Origin: Phycisphaerae bacterium
Lineage (GTDB): Bacteria > Planctomycetota > Phycisphaerae > UBA1845
Assembly: GCA_029260165.1 (NCBI GenBank)
Contig: JAJDDT010000084.1
Span: 54,547 to 118,546 of the forward strand
Direction of reading: 5' to 3'
Length of the DNA: 64,000 bases
Positions 45,189 through 54,854 of this stretch are shown in pieces. The notes below the pieces were generated by a model, which saw only the letters and a list, made by a program, of their open reading frames with translations, had not been told where the DNA came from and searched no databases. Numbering within the stretch: position 1 is the first letter of the stretch; the number at the start of each line of letters is the position of its first letter. The translations under genes and the position numbers were made by a program.

Positions 45189-47396
45189 TTACGGATTATT
45201 GCCTTTTTTCAGTGTTTCGCGCGATTTTGCGAGCAATTCATTGAATCGGGGGATGGGAACGAACTCGGCGTGGCCATCCGCGAAACCGACGACGGTTCCT
45301 TCGTTTCCGTGGTTTTCGGGATGTTCGTAAATGACGACCGTTTGGCCTGGGTCTGGGATATTTTGACTGCCCGCGGCGAGATAGACGTAGGAGTTGCGAT
45401 TGCGGGTTTCGAGGGGTGAGCGGAGCATTTTTTTCACTACGGAACCCTCGTCGATGAGCGATTCAAGTGACGGTGGAAATTGGTCGTTGTGGTCGTTGGC
45501 GTAGATGTGGCAAGCCATGAGGAGGCCCCGAACGTTGGCCATGCTGACGGTTCGTTTGGCCAGGGTTCGTGCGCGGGACAGACTTGGGATCAGGATCGAA
45601 GCTGTCGCACCCATTGCGAATGGGACGGCGACGGCGGCCATCTCGATTGGAAACGGACCGGTGGAGACGATCAGAACGCCGTCCTTGTCGCTCGAATACG
45701 TTGCGACGTCGCCGAACAGATCGGCGGTCAGGTCATTTCTGCCTGGGAGCAGGCCTGGACTGATGTCGATGCCCTCGGCTCCCAGTTGTGCGGCGGCCAT
45801 GGTCGAGAGGGGTAGCAGCAGGCTGTAGAGGTTGCCGGCGAGGGCTTTCGTGTCGGTGTAGACAATGGTGGTGGGGTTTTTGGGCAGGCGTTTCAGGCCA
45901 TTCTGAAAGTCGGGATTGTCGGTGATGGACCTGGCTGCGTCGCCGGTGAGCAGGTGGTCGACGGCGTGGGTGACGATTTGTGGGTAGAGCGCGAGGATGA
46001 GATAACCGTCGTGGGTTGTCCATGCGGGTGCGACGGGAATGGGTTGTCCCTTGAACGCGAGATGTCGGACGGTGTGTCCCTTGTATTGTTGTTCCTGAAT
46101 GGCAATCGACACATCGGGGATTTCGGTATCGATCATGCGAACGAGGCGGGTGACTATTTGCTCGATGCCATCGGTGTCTGACGATTCGATCATGAGGGTC
46201 AGCCCCGTGACGGCAATTCCACCCGCACTCGGCGAGACGTAGGCGATCCATCCGCCGTCGAATTTGGCGAGAATATCATCGCGGATGCGCAGCCCGATTT
46301 GACCCTCGACCTTTGCGATGCCGTTCTTGAATTGTCCGTTCTGGTCCGGGCCAATTGCTGAAACGACGTGGGCGATGCCATCGTAAATGTCGGTCAGTCT
46401 GAAATTGGCGATTTTTGCGAACACGGCGTCGAACGGGACCATCCGGAGTTGCTCGTCGGAGACGGGTTTCTGGTGCATCCACTTGGGAAGGCCGTTATTC
46501 GGGGGAAGCGCGATGAACATCGATTGTCGAAAACGGTCGCGATCGACCTGTATGGTTGTGGTGACCGAATGTAAACGGTCGAACGATGCGGCGTTCAACG
46601 CGTTTTCGATCATCGGTGGGAACGTTTCGCTTTGGGTCATCATTTTCCAGACGTCGCGGGCCTGTTCGAGGATGGTAGCGGTGTCGAGATGCGAGATCAT
46701 GATGTTTCGGCGATTTTGTGTGCCGATTTTCTTCATGGCTGCGACGAATCGCCGGTCTTTTGAGACGACGGGACCGTTGCCGTTCAGGGCGGCGAAAACC
46801 TTTGCGGGCGTATCGGTGCCGAGCATCACGAGAAACACGTCGTCGACAATGCCGTAGCGGACGATTGAAATGAACGGGATGACGATGGTTTTGAGAGACC
46901 TGCCGTCGATTTCCTCCTGCGTGGCGGGTGGCAGTCCCACTTTTTCGAGGATTTTTTCGATACCGGTCCTGAATTCGTTGGCGGATTCGGTGTCGCCGGC
47001 GAAATCAATCGCGAGGACTGCTTCGGGTGCGGGTCCCCGATCGGACATTGTGACGCCGAGCACGTCGATGGCGACGCGATGGTGCCACAGGATGTCGGCC
47101 AGTTCTAGCGCTCGATCGAGTGTCTCGGCTTCGCCTTCGGCGGCGGCTTCCTTTCGAGCGTTCAGGGTGATGATGCGTGTCAGTTCGCTGATGAATCGCT
47201 TAACTGCGGGTCGCTCGACGATTTTTCCGAATGGTGTTTCCCCCTCGGCTGTTTTCAGTTCGTCGTAACCCGCCCATTCGATGTAGATGGCGGCGTTTCC
47301 GGGCAGGCGGTCTGCCAACGGGGCTGCGATTGTTGGGGCGACGCAGGCCAAAAACACGGTCATGAATGCTGTCATTGGGAATTGGGTACGTTTCAT
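45189..47396 (-). CDS. Secreted DUF3352-like protein with planctomycete H-x9-DG tail
   Basis: A 735-residue protein with a Sec signal peptide (about 1-24, ending in APTIAA). The body resembles the DUF3352-type repeats ('RLPGNAAIYIEWAGYDEL' and later 'GGWIAYVSPSAGGIAVT', 'TRLVRMIDTEIPDVSI'). A second hydrophobic stretch (about 600-625) is followed by pseudopilin-like text 'SLSRARTLAKRTVSMANVRG' and 'CHIYANDHNDQFPPSL', ending in 'GFADGHAEFV'. This fusion of a model-protein-like body with a pseudopilin-type end is a planctomycete speciality; its function is unknown. The start at 47396 lies 16 bases after the nrnA stop. Confidence 0.85.
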   Translation of the reverse strand: MKRTQFPMTAFMTVFLACVAPTIAAPLADRLPGNAAIYIEWAGYDELKTAEGETPFGKIVERPAVKRFISELTRIITLNARKEAAAEGEAETLDRALELADILWHHRVAIDVLGVTMSDRGPAPEAVLAIDFAGDTESANEFRTGIEKILEKVGLPPATQEEIDGRSLKTIVIPFISIVRYGIVDDVFLVMLGTDTPAKVFAALNGNGPVVSKDRRFVAAMKKIGTQNRRNIMISHLDTATILEQARDVWKMMTQSETFPPMIENALNAASFDRLHSVTTTIQVDRDRFRQSMFIALPPNNGLPKWMHQKPVSDEQLRMVPFDAVFAKIANFRLTDIYDGIAHVVSAIGPDQNGQFKNGIAKVEGQIGLRIRDDILAKFDGGWIAYVSPSAGGIAVTGLTLMIESSDTDGIEQIVTRLVRMIDTEIPDVSIAIQEQQYKGHTVRHLAFKGQPIPVAPAWTTHDGYLILALYPQIVTHAVDHLLTGDAARSITDNPDFQNGLKRLPKNPTTIVYTDTKALAGNLYSLLLPLSTMAAAQLGAEGIDISPGLLPGRNDLTADLFGDVATYSSDKDGVLIVSTGPFPIEMAAVAVPFAMGATASILIPSLSRARTLAKRTVSMANVRGLLMACHIYANDHNDQFPPSLESLIDEGSVVKKMLRSPLETRNRNSYVYLAAGSQNIPDPGQTVVIYEHPENHGNEGTVVGFADGHAEFVPIPRFNELLAKSRETLKKGNNP

Positions 47397-47412
47397 CGTT
47401 CTGCTCCACGTT

Positions 47413-48411
47413 TCATTCATTGTTGATGTCCAGCTCTGCAAGGATGGTTTCCCTGGCGGCGATCATTGACCCGGTGACGCGTGCACCGGCGGCGACTTTA
47501 TGACCTCCACCTCCCAGTCTCTGCGCAACGGCGGCGACGTCCACCCTTCCTTTGCTTCGCAAACTCATCTTGATTATTTGCTGATCGTCTGATTTTTGTT
47601 CGACCATCAATACGGCGACCTGTACGTCGGACATGCGCAGGGCGTCGTTGACAATATCCTCGGTGTCGAGGTGTGTTGTGCCGGTTCGGGTGAACATTTC
47701 TTCGGTGATCGGCATGATGGCGATTCTGCCATCGTCGTGCAGTTCTGTGGCGGTCAGGGCGGCGGCTCGCAATTTGAATCGGTTGGGCGACTCGGATTCG
47801 TAGATTCGCCGGTAGATCCGATCGGGTTCGATTTGGGATTCGAGCAGGTCTGCTGCGGCGCGGTGTGCGCGAGCGTCGGCGTTGGAGAATCTGAACCACC
47901 CGGTGTCGGTGGCGATTCCGACGAACAGGGCTGTGACGACGCGGGAATCGCGTTTCAGGCCGACGCATTTTGCCCATTCGTGCAGGATGATGCAGGCGGC
48001 GGAGGCAGAGGTGTCGACCATTTCGATGTCGGCGAGTGGGTCTCGCGTGACATGGTGGTCGATGGCGATGATGGGTTTGGTCGCATTGGTTTTGACTGTT
48101 TTCAACCAGTTGGCGGCTGGCGCGAGTTGATTGCAGGAGCAGGTGTCCATGATGATGACGCCGTCGGATTCGTCGGCGGTGGACTCGTCCCAACCGATGG
48201 TCATGTCCGAGCCTGTCAGCCATGTGTAGCGGGTCGGGATTTCATCGAAGACGCAGACGATCGGGGTTTTGCCGGCGAGGGTCAGCATGGTGTCCATCGC
48301 GATCAACGATCCGAGGGCATCGCCGTCGGGTCGCTGGTGCGACAACAGGAGCGGTTGCTGCATGGTTTTGATGGTGTTCCAGACTTCTTGAGCATTTGGC
48401 AAATCGGTCAA
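47413..48411 (-). CDS. nrnA: DHH-family bifunctional oligoribonuclease/PAP phosphatase
   Basis: A 332-residue DHH/DHHA1 phosphoesterase of the NrnA type, degrading nanoRNA and 3'-phosphoadenosine 5'-phosphate. Metal motifs are 'LLSHQRPDGDALGSLIAM', MDTCS, IAIDHHV and the C-terminal 'RLGGGGHKVAAGA' of DHHA1. No ATG fits the expected N-terminus. A TTG at 48411, with AGGA 8 bases upstream and 4 bases after the ribF stop, is the best start. An ATG 66 bases further up would overlap ribF. Confidence 0.93.
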   Translation of the reverse strand: MTDLPNAQEVWNTIKTMQQPLLLSHQRPDGDALGSLIAMDTMLTLAGKTPIVCVFDEIPTRYTWLTGSDMTIGWDESTADESDGVIIMDTCSCNQLAPAANWLKTVKTNATKPIIAIDHHVTRDPLADIEMVDTSASAACIILHEWAKCVGLKRDSRVVTALFVGIATDTGWFRFSNADARAHRAAADLLESQIEPDRIYRRIYESESPNRFKLRAAALTATELHDDGRIAIMPITEEMFTRTGTTHLDTEDIVNDALRMSDVQVAVLMVEQKSDDQQIIKMSLRSKGRVDVAAVAQRLGGGGHKVAAGARVTGSMIAARETILAELDINNE

Positions 48412-48415
48412 TGGA

Positions 48416-49402
48416 TTATTCCTGTGCGAGTGGTCCTGATTGGGATGGAAAATCGTCAAAGGGTGGTTGCAGGCCATGCTGTCTGATGGCCTGGATATCC
48501 TTTGCGATTTGTTGTTTCAGTTCGTTGGCTGATGGGAATTTCTTCTGTTTTCGAATCCACATACCGAATTCGACACGGATCGTTTCGCGGCTGATCGTGC
48601 CCTGATAATCGACGAGGTGGGCTTCGATTTTGCGCTCGTCGCCGCCGAATGTCGGGGTTGTTCCGATGCTGATACCGGCGAGGTGTCTCGATCCGTCGGT
48701 GAGGATGGCTGCCCCTGCGTAGACGCCGTCGGCGGGGATGAGTTGATCGACGTGGCCTAGGTTTGCGGTTGGGAAACCGAGATTTTTGCCGCGTCCTGCG
48801 CCGGAGACCACTGTTCCGCAGATCGTGTAGGGTCTGCCGAGACAGAGCGCTGCCCTGCCGACGTGACCTGACGAGATGAGTCGTCGAATGACCGAGCTTG
48901 AGATGGGCGTGGTTTGGTCGTTGTCGATCTGGAGCCTGACCGGGTCGATGATGCAGGCCTGGTAATTGTGGTGATGTCCAAGTTGGGCGAGAAGCTCCGG
49001 GGTTCCGCGTCGGTTCTTGCCGAATCGGAAGGTTGCGCCCTCGACGATATGTGTGGGGTTGCACTTGCGGCAGATGAATTCGATGAATTGTTCAGCCTGG
49101 ATGGCGAGGAGATCGGGCGTTGTTTTGGCGACAATCAGTACCGACACTCCGAAATTCTCCAGGAGGCTGGCCTTTTCTGAGATTGTTGACAATTTTTCGG
49201 GGGCGCGTTCGGGTCTGAGAATCGAAAGGGGATGGGGGTCGAAGGTGAGCAGGACGAGTGGCGCGTGGTCGGCAGCGGCGAACAGCGCGCCTTGTGCGAG
49301 GAGCTGCTGATGCCCGCGATGCACGCCGTCGAAGTTGCCGATCAGCAGGACCGACTTTTCAAACGGTGTCTCGATTGCGTCCAGATCGTGGATTATTTTC
49401 AC
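48416..49402 (-). CDS. ribF: Bifunctional riboflavin kinase/FAD synthetase
   Basis: A 328-residue RibF making FMN and FAD. The N-terminal FAD synthetase has 'VLLIGNFDGVHRGHQQLL' and 'LLTFDPHPL', and 'GATFRFGKNRRGTPELL' follows. The C-terminal riboflavin kinase has 'GRGKNLGFPTANL', 'PADGVYAGAAILTDG' and 'VEFGMWIRKQKKF'. The GTG at 49402 (reading VKIIHDLD) has AGAGG 6 bases upstream and matches the usual RibF start better than an ATG 8 codons earlier. It is 4 bases ahead of nrnA, so the two form an operon. Confidence 0.95.
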   Translation of the reverse strand: MKIIHDLDAIETPFEKSVLLIGNFDGVHRGHQQLLAQGALFAAADHAPLVLLTFDPHPLSILRPERAPEKLSTISEKASLLENFGVSVLIVAKTTPDLLAIQAEQFIEFICRKCNPTHIVEGATFRFGKNRRGTPELLAQLGHHHNYQACIIDPVRLQIDNDQTTPISSSVIRRLISSGHVGRAALCLGRPYTICGTVVSGAGRGKNLGFPTANLGHVDQLIPADGVYAGAAILTDGSRHLAGISIGTTPTFGGDERKIEAHLVDYQGTISRETIRVEFGMWIRKQKKFPSANELKQQIAKDIQAIRQHGLQPPFDDFPSQSGPLAQE

Positions 49403-49465
49403 GGGTACCTCTTGCGACGAGTACATTGGCTGCTCGTCTGAACGATTGCGTTGTCGCGCGTCATC

Positions 49466-49494
49466 AGGATAAAAACGGAATCGCGACTTGGCAA
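49466..49494 (-). promoter_or_regulatory. Possible promoter of the ribF-nrnA operon
   Basis: On the minus strand TTGCCA (49494-49489), a 17-base spacer, and TATCCT (49471-49466). The -35 matches 5 of 6 and the -10 matches 4 of 6. It would give a leader of about 55 bases before the GTG of ribF. It lies in the divergent gap with the glycosyltransferase gene. Confidence 0.38.
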
Positions 49495-49525
49495 ACGGTT
49501 GACACGGAATCGGTGGCGTCGTGAG

Positions 49526-50650
49526 ATGATGGTGATGGAACCGGATACATCCAATCAGGACCGTGGGGCGATGGTGGACGTGGTGCTCGTGGTGGACGAT
49601 TCGGCGCTCACGCAGCTGAGACCTGTCATTCGTCATCTGTGCGTTGGGCTGGTGGATTTGAGTGCGCGGGTGCGTGTGTTGACGTCTTCCGAGGCGGGCA
49701 GGCCACTTGGACAACTCGGTCCTGTCGAGCTGTTGGTTCATCAGGAGCTTAACTGGCCTTTCAGGAAGAATCGGTTCAAGCGGATTGTGGATTTCCTGAC
49801 GCCGAGGCCTCCGAATGTGATTTACGGGATTTCGGCGGGTTCGTATGGTCTGACGAACGATCTGGCTGATTGCCTTGATATTGATTATGTCGTTCAGGTA
49901 ACGTCGCGAACGGATGTTGTGGAGGTTGAGCGGTTGGGTCGTGATCGTCTTGGGCATGTGATTGCGGCGAGTGAGCCGCTCATGTCGATGTGCCGGAGTC
50001 AGGCGATGGTTTCGGAATCGCTGTTGACACGGGTGAGGCCCGGTGTGCTTCGGGGATCGGAAAACACCTGTTTCGACGGCGCGTTGGAGACGCCGACGGC
50101 GTTGTGCACGACGCCGTTACGAAGCGATTGCGAGATTGAAGTGCTGATCGAGGCGTTGTCGATTGTTCGCGATCGCGGGTTGATGTTGCTGCTGTTCCTT
50201 ATTGGTGAGGGGCCTTACGAATCGGGGTTGCGTAAACTGGTTGTCGAACGGAAGCTGACCGATGTCGTCACGTTTGCGAGACCGACGGCAGATGCGACGA
50301 AAATCATGCGTGCGGCGGATATGTTTGTGTTGGCACCCGGTGACGATCATGTTGCGGCGAGGCCTCTGCAGGCGATGGCGAGCGGAACCGTGGTGGTGTG
50401 TTTTGCCGATGGTGTTGATGATTTTCTCCTGCCCGGGGATACGGCGGAGACTTGCGAAAAACCCACGGCTGAGGCACTTGCGAGCGCGTTTGAGGCGCTG
50501 TTGAAAGACCGTCAACGGGCGCGGGAAATCGCTGATCGTGCTCGGGCGTATGTCAAGGCTCATCATACGATGAGTGGCATGGCTGAAACGACGATGGACG
50601 TACTCAAGCGTGTGGTGAACAAACATCGCAACATTCCGATTGGGCGGTAG
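49526..50650 (+). CDS. GT4-like glycosyltransferase with degenerate EX7E motif
   Basis: About 374 residues with the GT-B fold of group 1 glycosyltransferases: 'LLLFLIGEGPYESGLRKLVV', 'VVTFARPTADATKIMRAADM', and 'FVLAPGDDHVAARPLQAMAS' followed by GTVVV. The usual E-x7-E pair in that last block (ps..EGfg....EAma) reads D-D-H ... Q here, so the acidic residues that hold the donor are missing. Activity is doubtful. Clustered ATGs (49526, 49529, 49535) make the start uncertain, and 49571 is also possible. The stop codon abuts the ATG of the next gene. Confidence 0.85.
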   Translation: MMVMEPDTSNQDRGAMVDVVLVVDDSALTQLRPVIRHLCVGLVDLSARVRVLTSSEAGRPLGQLGPVELLVHQELNWPFRKNRFKRIVDFLTPRPPNVIYGISAGSYGLTNDLADCLDIDYVVQVTSRTDVVEVERLGRDRLGHVIAASEPLMSMCRSQAMVSESLLTRVRPGVLRGSENTCFDGALETPTALCTTPLRSDCEIEVLIEALSIVRDRGLMLLLFLIGEGPYESGLRKLVVERKLTDVVTFARPTADATKIMRAADMFVLAPGDDHVAARPLQAMASGTVVVCFADGVDDFLLPGDTAETCEKPTAEALASAFEALLKDRQRAREIADRARAYVKAHHTMSGMAETTMDVLKRVVNKHRNIPIGR

Positions 50651-53533
50651 ATGCCTCCAACCGACCAAACCGCGCGTGCCGACGCCCTTTGTCGTGATCT
50701 TGGCAGCAGAATCAGCGGTGCGGTTCGATTCGATCGTCTCTATCGCACGCTGTATGCGACGGATGCGAGCATTTACGAGATCGTACCGACCGGGGTTGTG
50801 CTGCCGCGGGATGTCGATGATGTGATCGCGACGGTGAATTGCTGTCGTAAATATGATGTTCCGATGGTGGCGCGTGGGGGTGGGACGGGCTTGACGGGGG
50901 GGGCGATCGGTGGCGGGGTTCTGATCGATTTTTCGCGGTTCATGACCGGGGTTTGGGAGGTTGATCCTGACGGACGATCCGTTCGTGTGCATCCGGGCGT
51001 GGTGCTTGACGAGCTGAACGCTCAACTCGTCGAACATGGTGTTTTCTTCGCACCGGACCTGTCGACGAGCAGTCGAGCGACGATCGGCGGAATGATTGCG
51101 AACAATGCGTGCGGGGCGCATTCGGTTCTGTTTGGTCGAACGGTGGATCATGTTGTCGAATTGACGGTCGTGCTGTCAGACGGCAGCGTTGTTCGATGGC
51201 CCCACGATCAGACGAATGGTGATGGGCGGCGGGCTGAAATCGACCGTCAGGTGAACGATATCGTTACCGGGGTTTGCGACGACATTCGCGCGCGATATCC
51301 GAATATTTTGCGGAAGAACGGCGGGTATGCGCTGGATCGTGTGCTCGGCGTGCGAGACCGTCTTGGTGTTGGGACGCTGATTTGCGGTAGCGAGGGGACA
51401 CTTGGCGTCGTTGTCGAAGCCAGGCTGAAGCTAACGAACGTGCCTCGGTGTCGGGGGTTGGTGCTCGTTCATTTTGACGATTTGTTTGCTGCTCTGGATG
51501 CGACACCCGTTTTCCTCGAATACGAGCCTGCTGCGATCGAACTCATCGACCGTTTGATTATGGAGGCTGCCCTGCGTGACCCAAGCCTCAAGGGTGATCT
51601 TGGTTTTGTCACGCCGCAAACGCAGGCGATCATGGCCATCGAATGGTTCGCCGATACCGAAGCTGATTTGCGAGATCGGATCAACGGGTTTGTGGACGAT
51701 ATGGGCCGTCGCTCGATCGGATTTCTGCGTCAACCGATGTTTGACCTGCGACAGCAGCACACTGTATGGGAAATGAGAAAACGTGGGCTTGGGTTGCTGA
51801 TGTCGCGCGCCGGTGACGTTCAGCCTTATGCGTTCGTTGAAGATAGCGCCGTCCCGCCGGAGCGATTGGGAAGCTACATTCGCGAGTTCAGGACGATTCT
51901 TGACGAAGAAGACATCCCGGAGGCTGCCTACTACGCCCATGCGAGCGTTGGTGTCATTCATGTTCGCCCTGCGTTGAATCTCAAGTCGGCGAGGGACATC
52001 TCGCGCATGCAGAGCATTGCCGACCGGGTAAGCGATCTGGCGTTGCGATACGGTGGTGCGATGACGGGTGAACACGGTGACGGACTGCTGCGGTCCTGTT
52101 GGCTTGAGAAGATGTATGGTCGGCGGATCGTGGATGCGTTTGGACGCGTGAAAAACGCGTTCGATCCGCAGGGGTTGTTCAATCCCGGAAAAATCGTTGA
52201 TCCGTTGCCCATGACGGAACATTTGCGGTACGGGAGCGATCACGAAACGATTCAAATCAAGACGGGATTGGATTTCTCCCCGCACAGCGGCCTCGCGAGT
52301 CTGGCGAACATGTGCAGCGGGGTTGGGCAATGCCGACAGAAACTTGTCGGAACGATGTGTCCGTCTTTCCAGGCCACCGGTGACGAGATGCACACGACCC
52401 GTGCACGGGCGAACGCCCTTCGGTCTGCGCTGAGCAATCGCGGGCTGATGGACGGGCTGGACGATCGGGCACTCGACGAGGTCATGGACCTGTGTCTCCA
52501 GTGCAAGGCGTGCAAAACGGAATGCCCGACCGGCGTCGACATGGGTCGGATGAAAAGCGAATGGTTGTCGCGACGTCATCAAACGGTGGGTATGTCACCC
52601 GGGAACCGTGCGGCTGCTCATGCGCCGCGTTTTCTGGCAATGGTAAGTCGCGTGCCGAGACTGGCCAACCTGGTGATGCAATCCCGACCGGCTCGCGGAT
52701 GGGCGGAGAAGAGGCTTGGGTTCGATCGGCGCATCCGCCCTCCCAGGCTGGCGACGAAAACGTTTCGCCAATGGTGGCGACAACGCCGCGGTCCCGAACA
52801 TCTGCAACCCGGTCTTGCGAACCCGGTTGTCTATCTCGTTGACACATGGGCCAACTTCTGCACACCGAGCGTCGCGATCGCAACGGTTCGGGTTCTGGAA
52901 TCGGTTGGGTTTCAGGTCATTGTTCCGGTGCTCGAATGCTGTGGCAGAACGTTGATCAGCCAGGGACTGCTTTGCGAGGCGAAGACCGCAGCGACGGCGA
53001 ATGTGTCGAGACTGCTACCGTACGCGAAGCGTGATATTTCCATCGTCGGGTCTGAACCGGGCTGTTTGTTCACGTTGGCTGACGAATATCCCGCACTCCT
53101 CGGTTCGACCGCGGCAGCCGTTGTTGCGAGCCGTGTCGAGATGATTGAGACGCTTGTGACACGCGTGGCGAAAACCGGCGACATCTCGATTCCGTTCAAC
53201 GAGCAAACAATCTGCCTCAAGCTACACGGACATTGTCATCAAAAGGCGATGATCGGTATGCAGGACGCACTGGAGATGCTGCGTTTGATCCCTCACTGCC
53301 AGGTGGCGGAAATCAACAGTGGTTGCTGCGGTATGGCGGGTTCATTCGGTCACGAAGTCGCTCATTATGACATTGCCAAAACAATCGGTGAACAAAGGCT
53401 TTTCCCCGCGATACGACAACGCGGCACCTGCGACATTGCTGTCTGGGGTTTCAGTTGCCGATGTCAGATTGCACACCATACGGATGTTACACCGCGACAC
53501 GGGGTTGAATGGTTTGCGGACGCGTTGCGATAA
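50651..53533 (+). CDS. FAD-linked oxidase fused to Fe-S/CCG reductase (D-2-hydroxyacid dehydrogenase type)
   Basis: A 960-residue fusion. Residues 43-480 are a PCMH-type FAD oxidase: 'ARGGGTGLTGGAI' at about 74-86, 'TIGGMIANNACGAHSV' at about 144-158, and the C-terminal 'MTGEHGDGLLRS' and 'FDPQGLFNPGK'. Residues 550-630 hold two Fe-S motif sets, 'MCSGVGQCRQ...MCPSF' and CLQCKACKTECP from C615. The C-terminal part has two CCG-type blocks, LECCGR and 'NSGCCGMAGSFG'. It corresponds to GlcD plus GlcF in one chain, as in YdiJ-type D-2-hydroxyglutarate/D-lactate dehydrogenases. The substrate cannot be decided. All cofactor motifs look intact. It begins immediately after the glycosyltransferase stop. 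Confidence 0.94.
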   Translation: MPPTDQTARADALCRDLGSRISGAVRFDRLYRTLYATDASIYEIVPTGVVLPRDVDDVIATVNCCRKYDVPMVARGGGTGLTGGAIGGGVLIDFSRFMTGVWEVDPDGRSVRVHPGVVLDELNAQLVEHGVFFAPDLSTSSRATIGGMIANNACGAHSVLFGRTVDHVVELTVVLSDGSVVRWPHDQTNGDGRRAEIDRQVNDIVTGVCDDIRARYPNILRKNGGYALDRVLGVRDRLGVGTLICGSEGTLGVVVEARLKLTNVPRCRGLVLVHFDDLFAALDATPVFLEYEPAAIELIDRLIMEAALRDPSLKGDLGFVTPQTQAIMAIEWFADTEADLRDRINGFVDDMGRRSIGFLRQPMFDLRQQHTVWEMRKRGLGLLMSRAGDVQPYAFVEDSAVPPERLGSYIREFRTILDEEDIPEAAYYAHASVGVIHVRPALNLKSARDISRMQSIADRVSDLALRYGGAMTGEHGDGLLRSCWLEKMYGRRIVDAFGRVKNAFDPQGLFNPGKIVDPLPMTEHLRYGSDHETIQIKTGLDFSPHSGLASLANMCSGVGQCRQKLVGTMCPSFQATGDEMHTTRARANALRSALSNRGLMDGLDDRALDEVMDLCLQCKACKTECPTGVDMGRMKSEWLSRRHQTVGMSPGNRAAAHAPRFLAMVSRVPRLANLVMQSRPARGWAEKRLGFDRRIRPPRLATKTFRQWWRQRRGPEHLQPGLANPVVYLVDTWANFCTPSVAIATVRVLESVGFQVIVPVLECCGRTLISQGLLCEAKTAATANVSRLLPYAKRDISIVGSEPGCLFTLADEYPALLGSTAAAVVASRVEMIETLVTRVAKTGDISIPFNEQTICLKLHGHCHQKAMIGMQDALEMLRLIPHCQVAEINSGCCGMAGSFGHEVAHYDIAKTIGEQRLFPAIRQRGTCDIAVWGFSCRCQIAHHTDVTPRHGVEWFADALR

Positions 53534-53549
53534 CACGGTGAAGGGCTGA

Positions 53550-54686
53550 TTACGCCGAAGCCAACTGATCCTTCGCAAGGGTCAACAGCAGGCTGTCCAT
53601 GGTCATGCGATTGTTGACACGCCCAGCCAGCGTCAGGAAATCGGGTTCGGAAATGTTCAGGAAGGCCTCGACGACACGCGGGTCGAAATGCGTTCCCGAA
53701 TCGTCCCGAATTATTGTGACGGCCTTTTCGTGCGACATGGCCTTCTTGTAGGGACGTTCGGTTCGAAGGGCATCGTAGACATCCGCCACCGCGAAAATCC
53801 GGGCTTGAACGGGAATGTCGTCACCTTCCAGCCCTTCGGCATATCCGCCGCCGCCATACTTTTCGTGGTGATAACGCGGGATCAGATGAGCTTCGCCGAG
53901 ACCGGAAACCTCGCCAAGAATGTCCTGCGAGATGCTGACGTGACTGTTCATCAGCTCCCGTTCCTCGACCGTCAGCAACCCGGTTTTGAGCAGGATGTTG
54001 TCCTGAATACCGATCTTGCCTATGTCGTGGAGCAGCGCGCCGTAGTACAGATCAACGTACATGTCACTATCGACACCATATTCAAGGGCGATGCGCATGG
54101 TGTAGGCGGTGACGCGAAGCGAATGGCCTGCGGCTGCGTGCTCTCGTGCATCCAGCGATCGCACGAGTGCCCCGATCATGTCCTCGCGTGACTGGGCAAT
54201 CTCGTCGTTTCGCGCCTGCAACGCGGACTCCAACATGGACTGCCACTTGTTGATGTGTTCCTGCAGACGATTGTTTTCCACGCGCAGTGCAAACTCACGC
54301 GACCCTTGTCGAGCAGCCGCCAGAAGCTCCACCGGTTGAACGGGGTATTGCAACGAAACGTGGACGTCATCATTGTTGATCGCGGCGTTGACACTACCCT
54401 GATCCTCGAACGAGGCTGTCAGAATTCTGAATATCAAAGGGTTCGTATGTGCCACGTTGGCAAGCAATTCGATGCCATTACCGTCGGGCAGATTCAGATT
54501 GCAAACCAGAACGGCGAATTCCTTTTCCCCGATGAGTGTGCGTGCGTCGTCGCGTGTCGCGGTCTCGGTTGTGCGAAACCCGTTTTTGCCCAACTCAGCC
54601 GCGAAATTCGTCCGCCGACTCGAATCGTCATCGACCAGAAGAACCTCGTTTGACCATGTGCCTGTTGTCGAATCAACGAGTGTCAC
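53550..54686 (-). CDS. HD-GYP response-regulator-like protein with degenerate receiver
   Basis: A 378-residue protein with GTG start. Residues 12-130 are a receiver fold (VLLVDDD), but the phosphoacceptor Asp is Asn63 in 'VLVCNLNLPDGNG' and the conserved Lys is replaced in 'SLQYPVQP' (Tyr114). Conventional phosphorylation is therefore not expected. A short coiled linker (135-170) leads to an HD-GYP phosphodiesterase domain with His187 (AGHSLRVTAY), His220-Asp221 in LLHDIGKIGI, and 'YHHEKYGGGGY' at 272-282, where GYP reads GYA. Metal ligands are largely kept, so c-di-GMP hydrolysis is possible. It converges on the oxidoreductase gene. GGGGGG lies 4 bases before the GTG. Confidence 0.92.
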   Translation of the reverse strand: MTLVDSTTGTWSNEVLLVDDDSSRRTNFAAELGKNGFRTTETATRDDARTLIGEKEFAVLVCNLNLPDGNGIELLANVAHTNPLIFRILTASFEDQGSVNAAINNDDVHVSLQYPVQPVELLAAARQGSREFALRVENNRLQEHINKWQSMLESALQARNDEIAQSREDMIGALVRSLDAREHAAAGHSLRVTAYTMRIALEYGVDSDMYVDLYYGALLHDIGKIGIQDNILLKTGLLTVEERELMNSHVSISQDILGEVSGLGEAHLIPRYHHEKYGGGGYAEGLEGDDIPVQARIFAVADVYDALRTERPYKKAMSHEKAVTIIRDDSGTHFDPRVVEAFLNISEPDFLTLAGRVNNRMTMDSLLLTLAKDQLASA

Positions 54687-54854
54687 AGCACCCCCCGGAA
54701 CAGCCGAATGCTTCCCCGCCTGAATCGGAGGGGCGTTTCGATCATGATAGAACTCTTATCGCCTCGCGAGCGGTGGTGCTCAAGCAGAGAACGCAATCGA
54801 CGGGGTTGATCGCGACCATCACCGGGCGGTCAGCCCATAAAATCCATCGATTGG

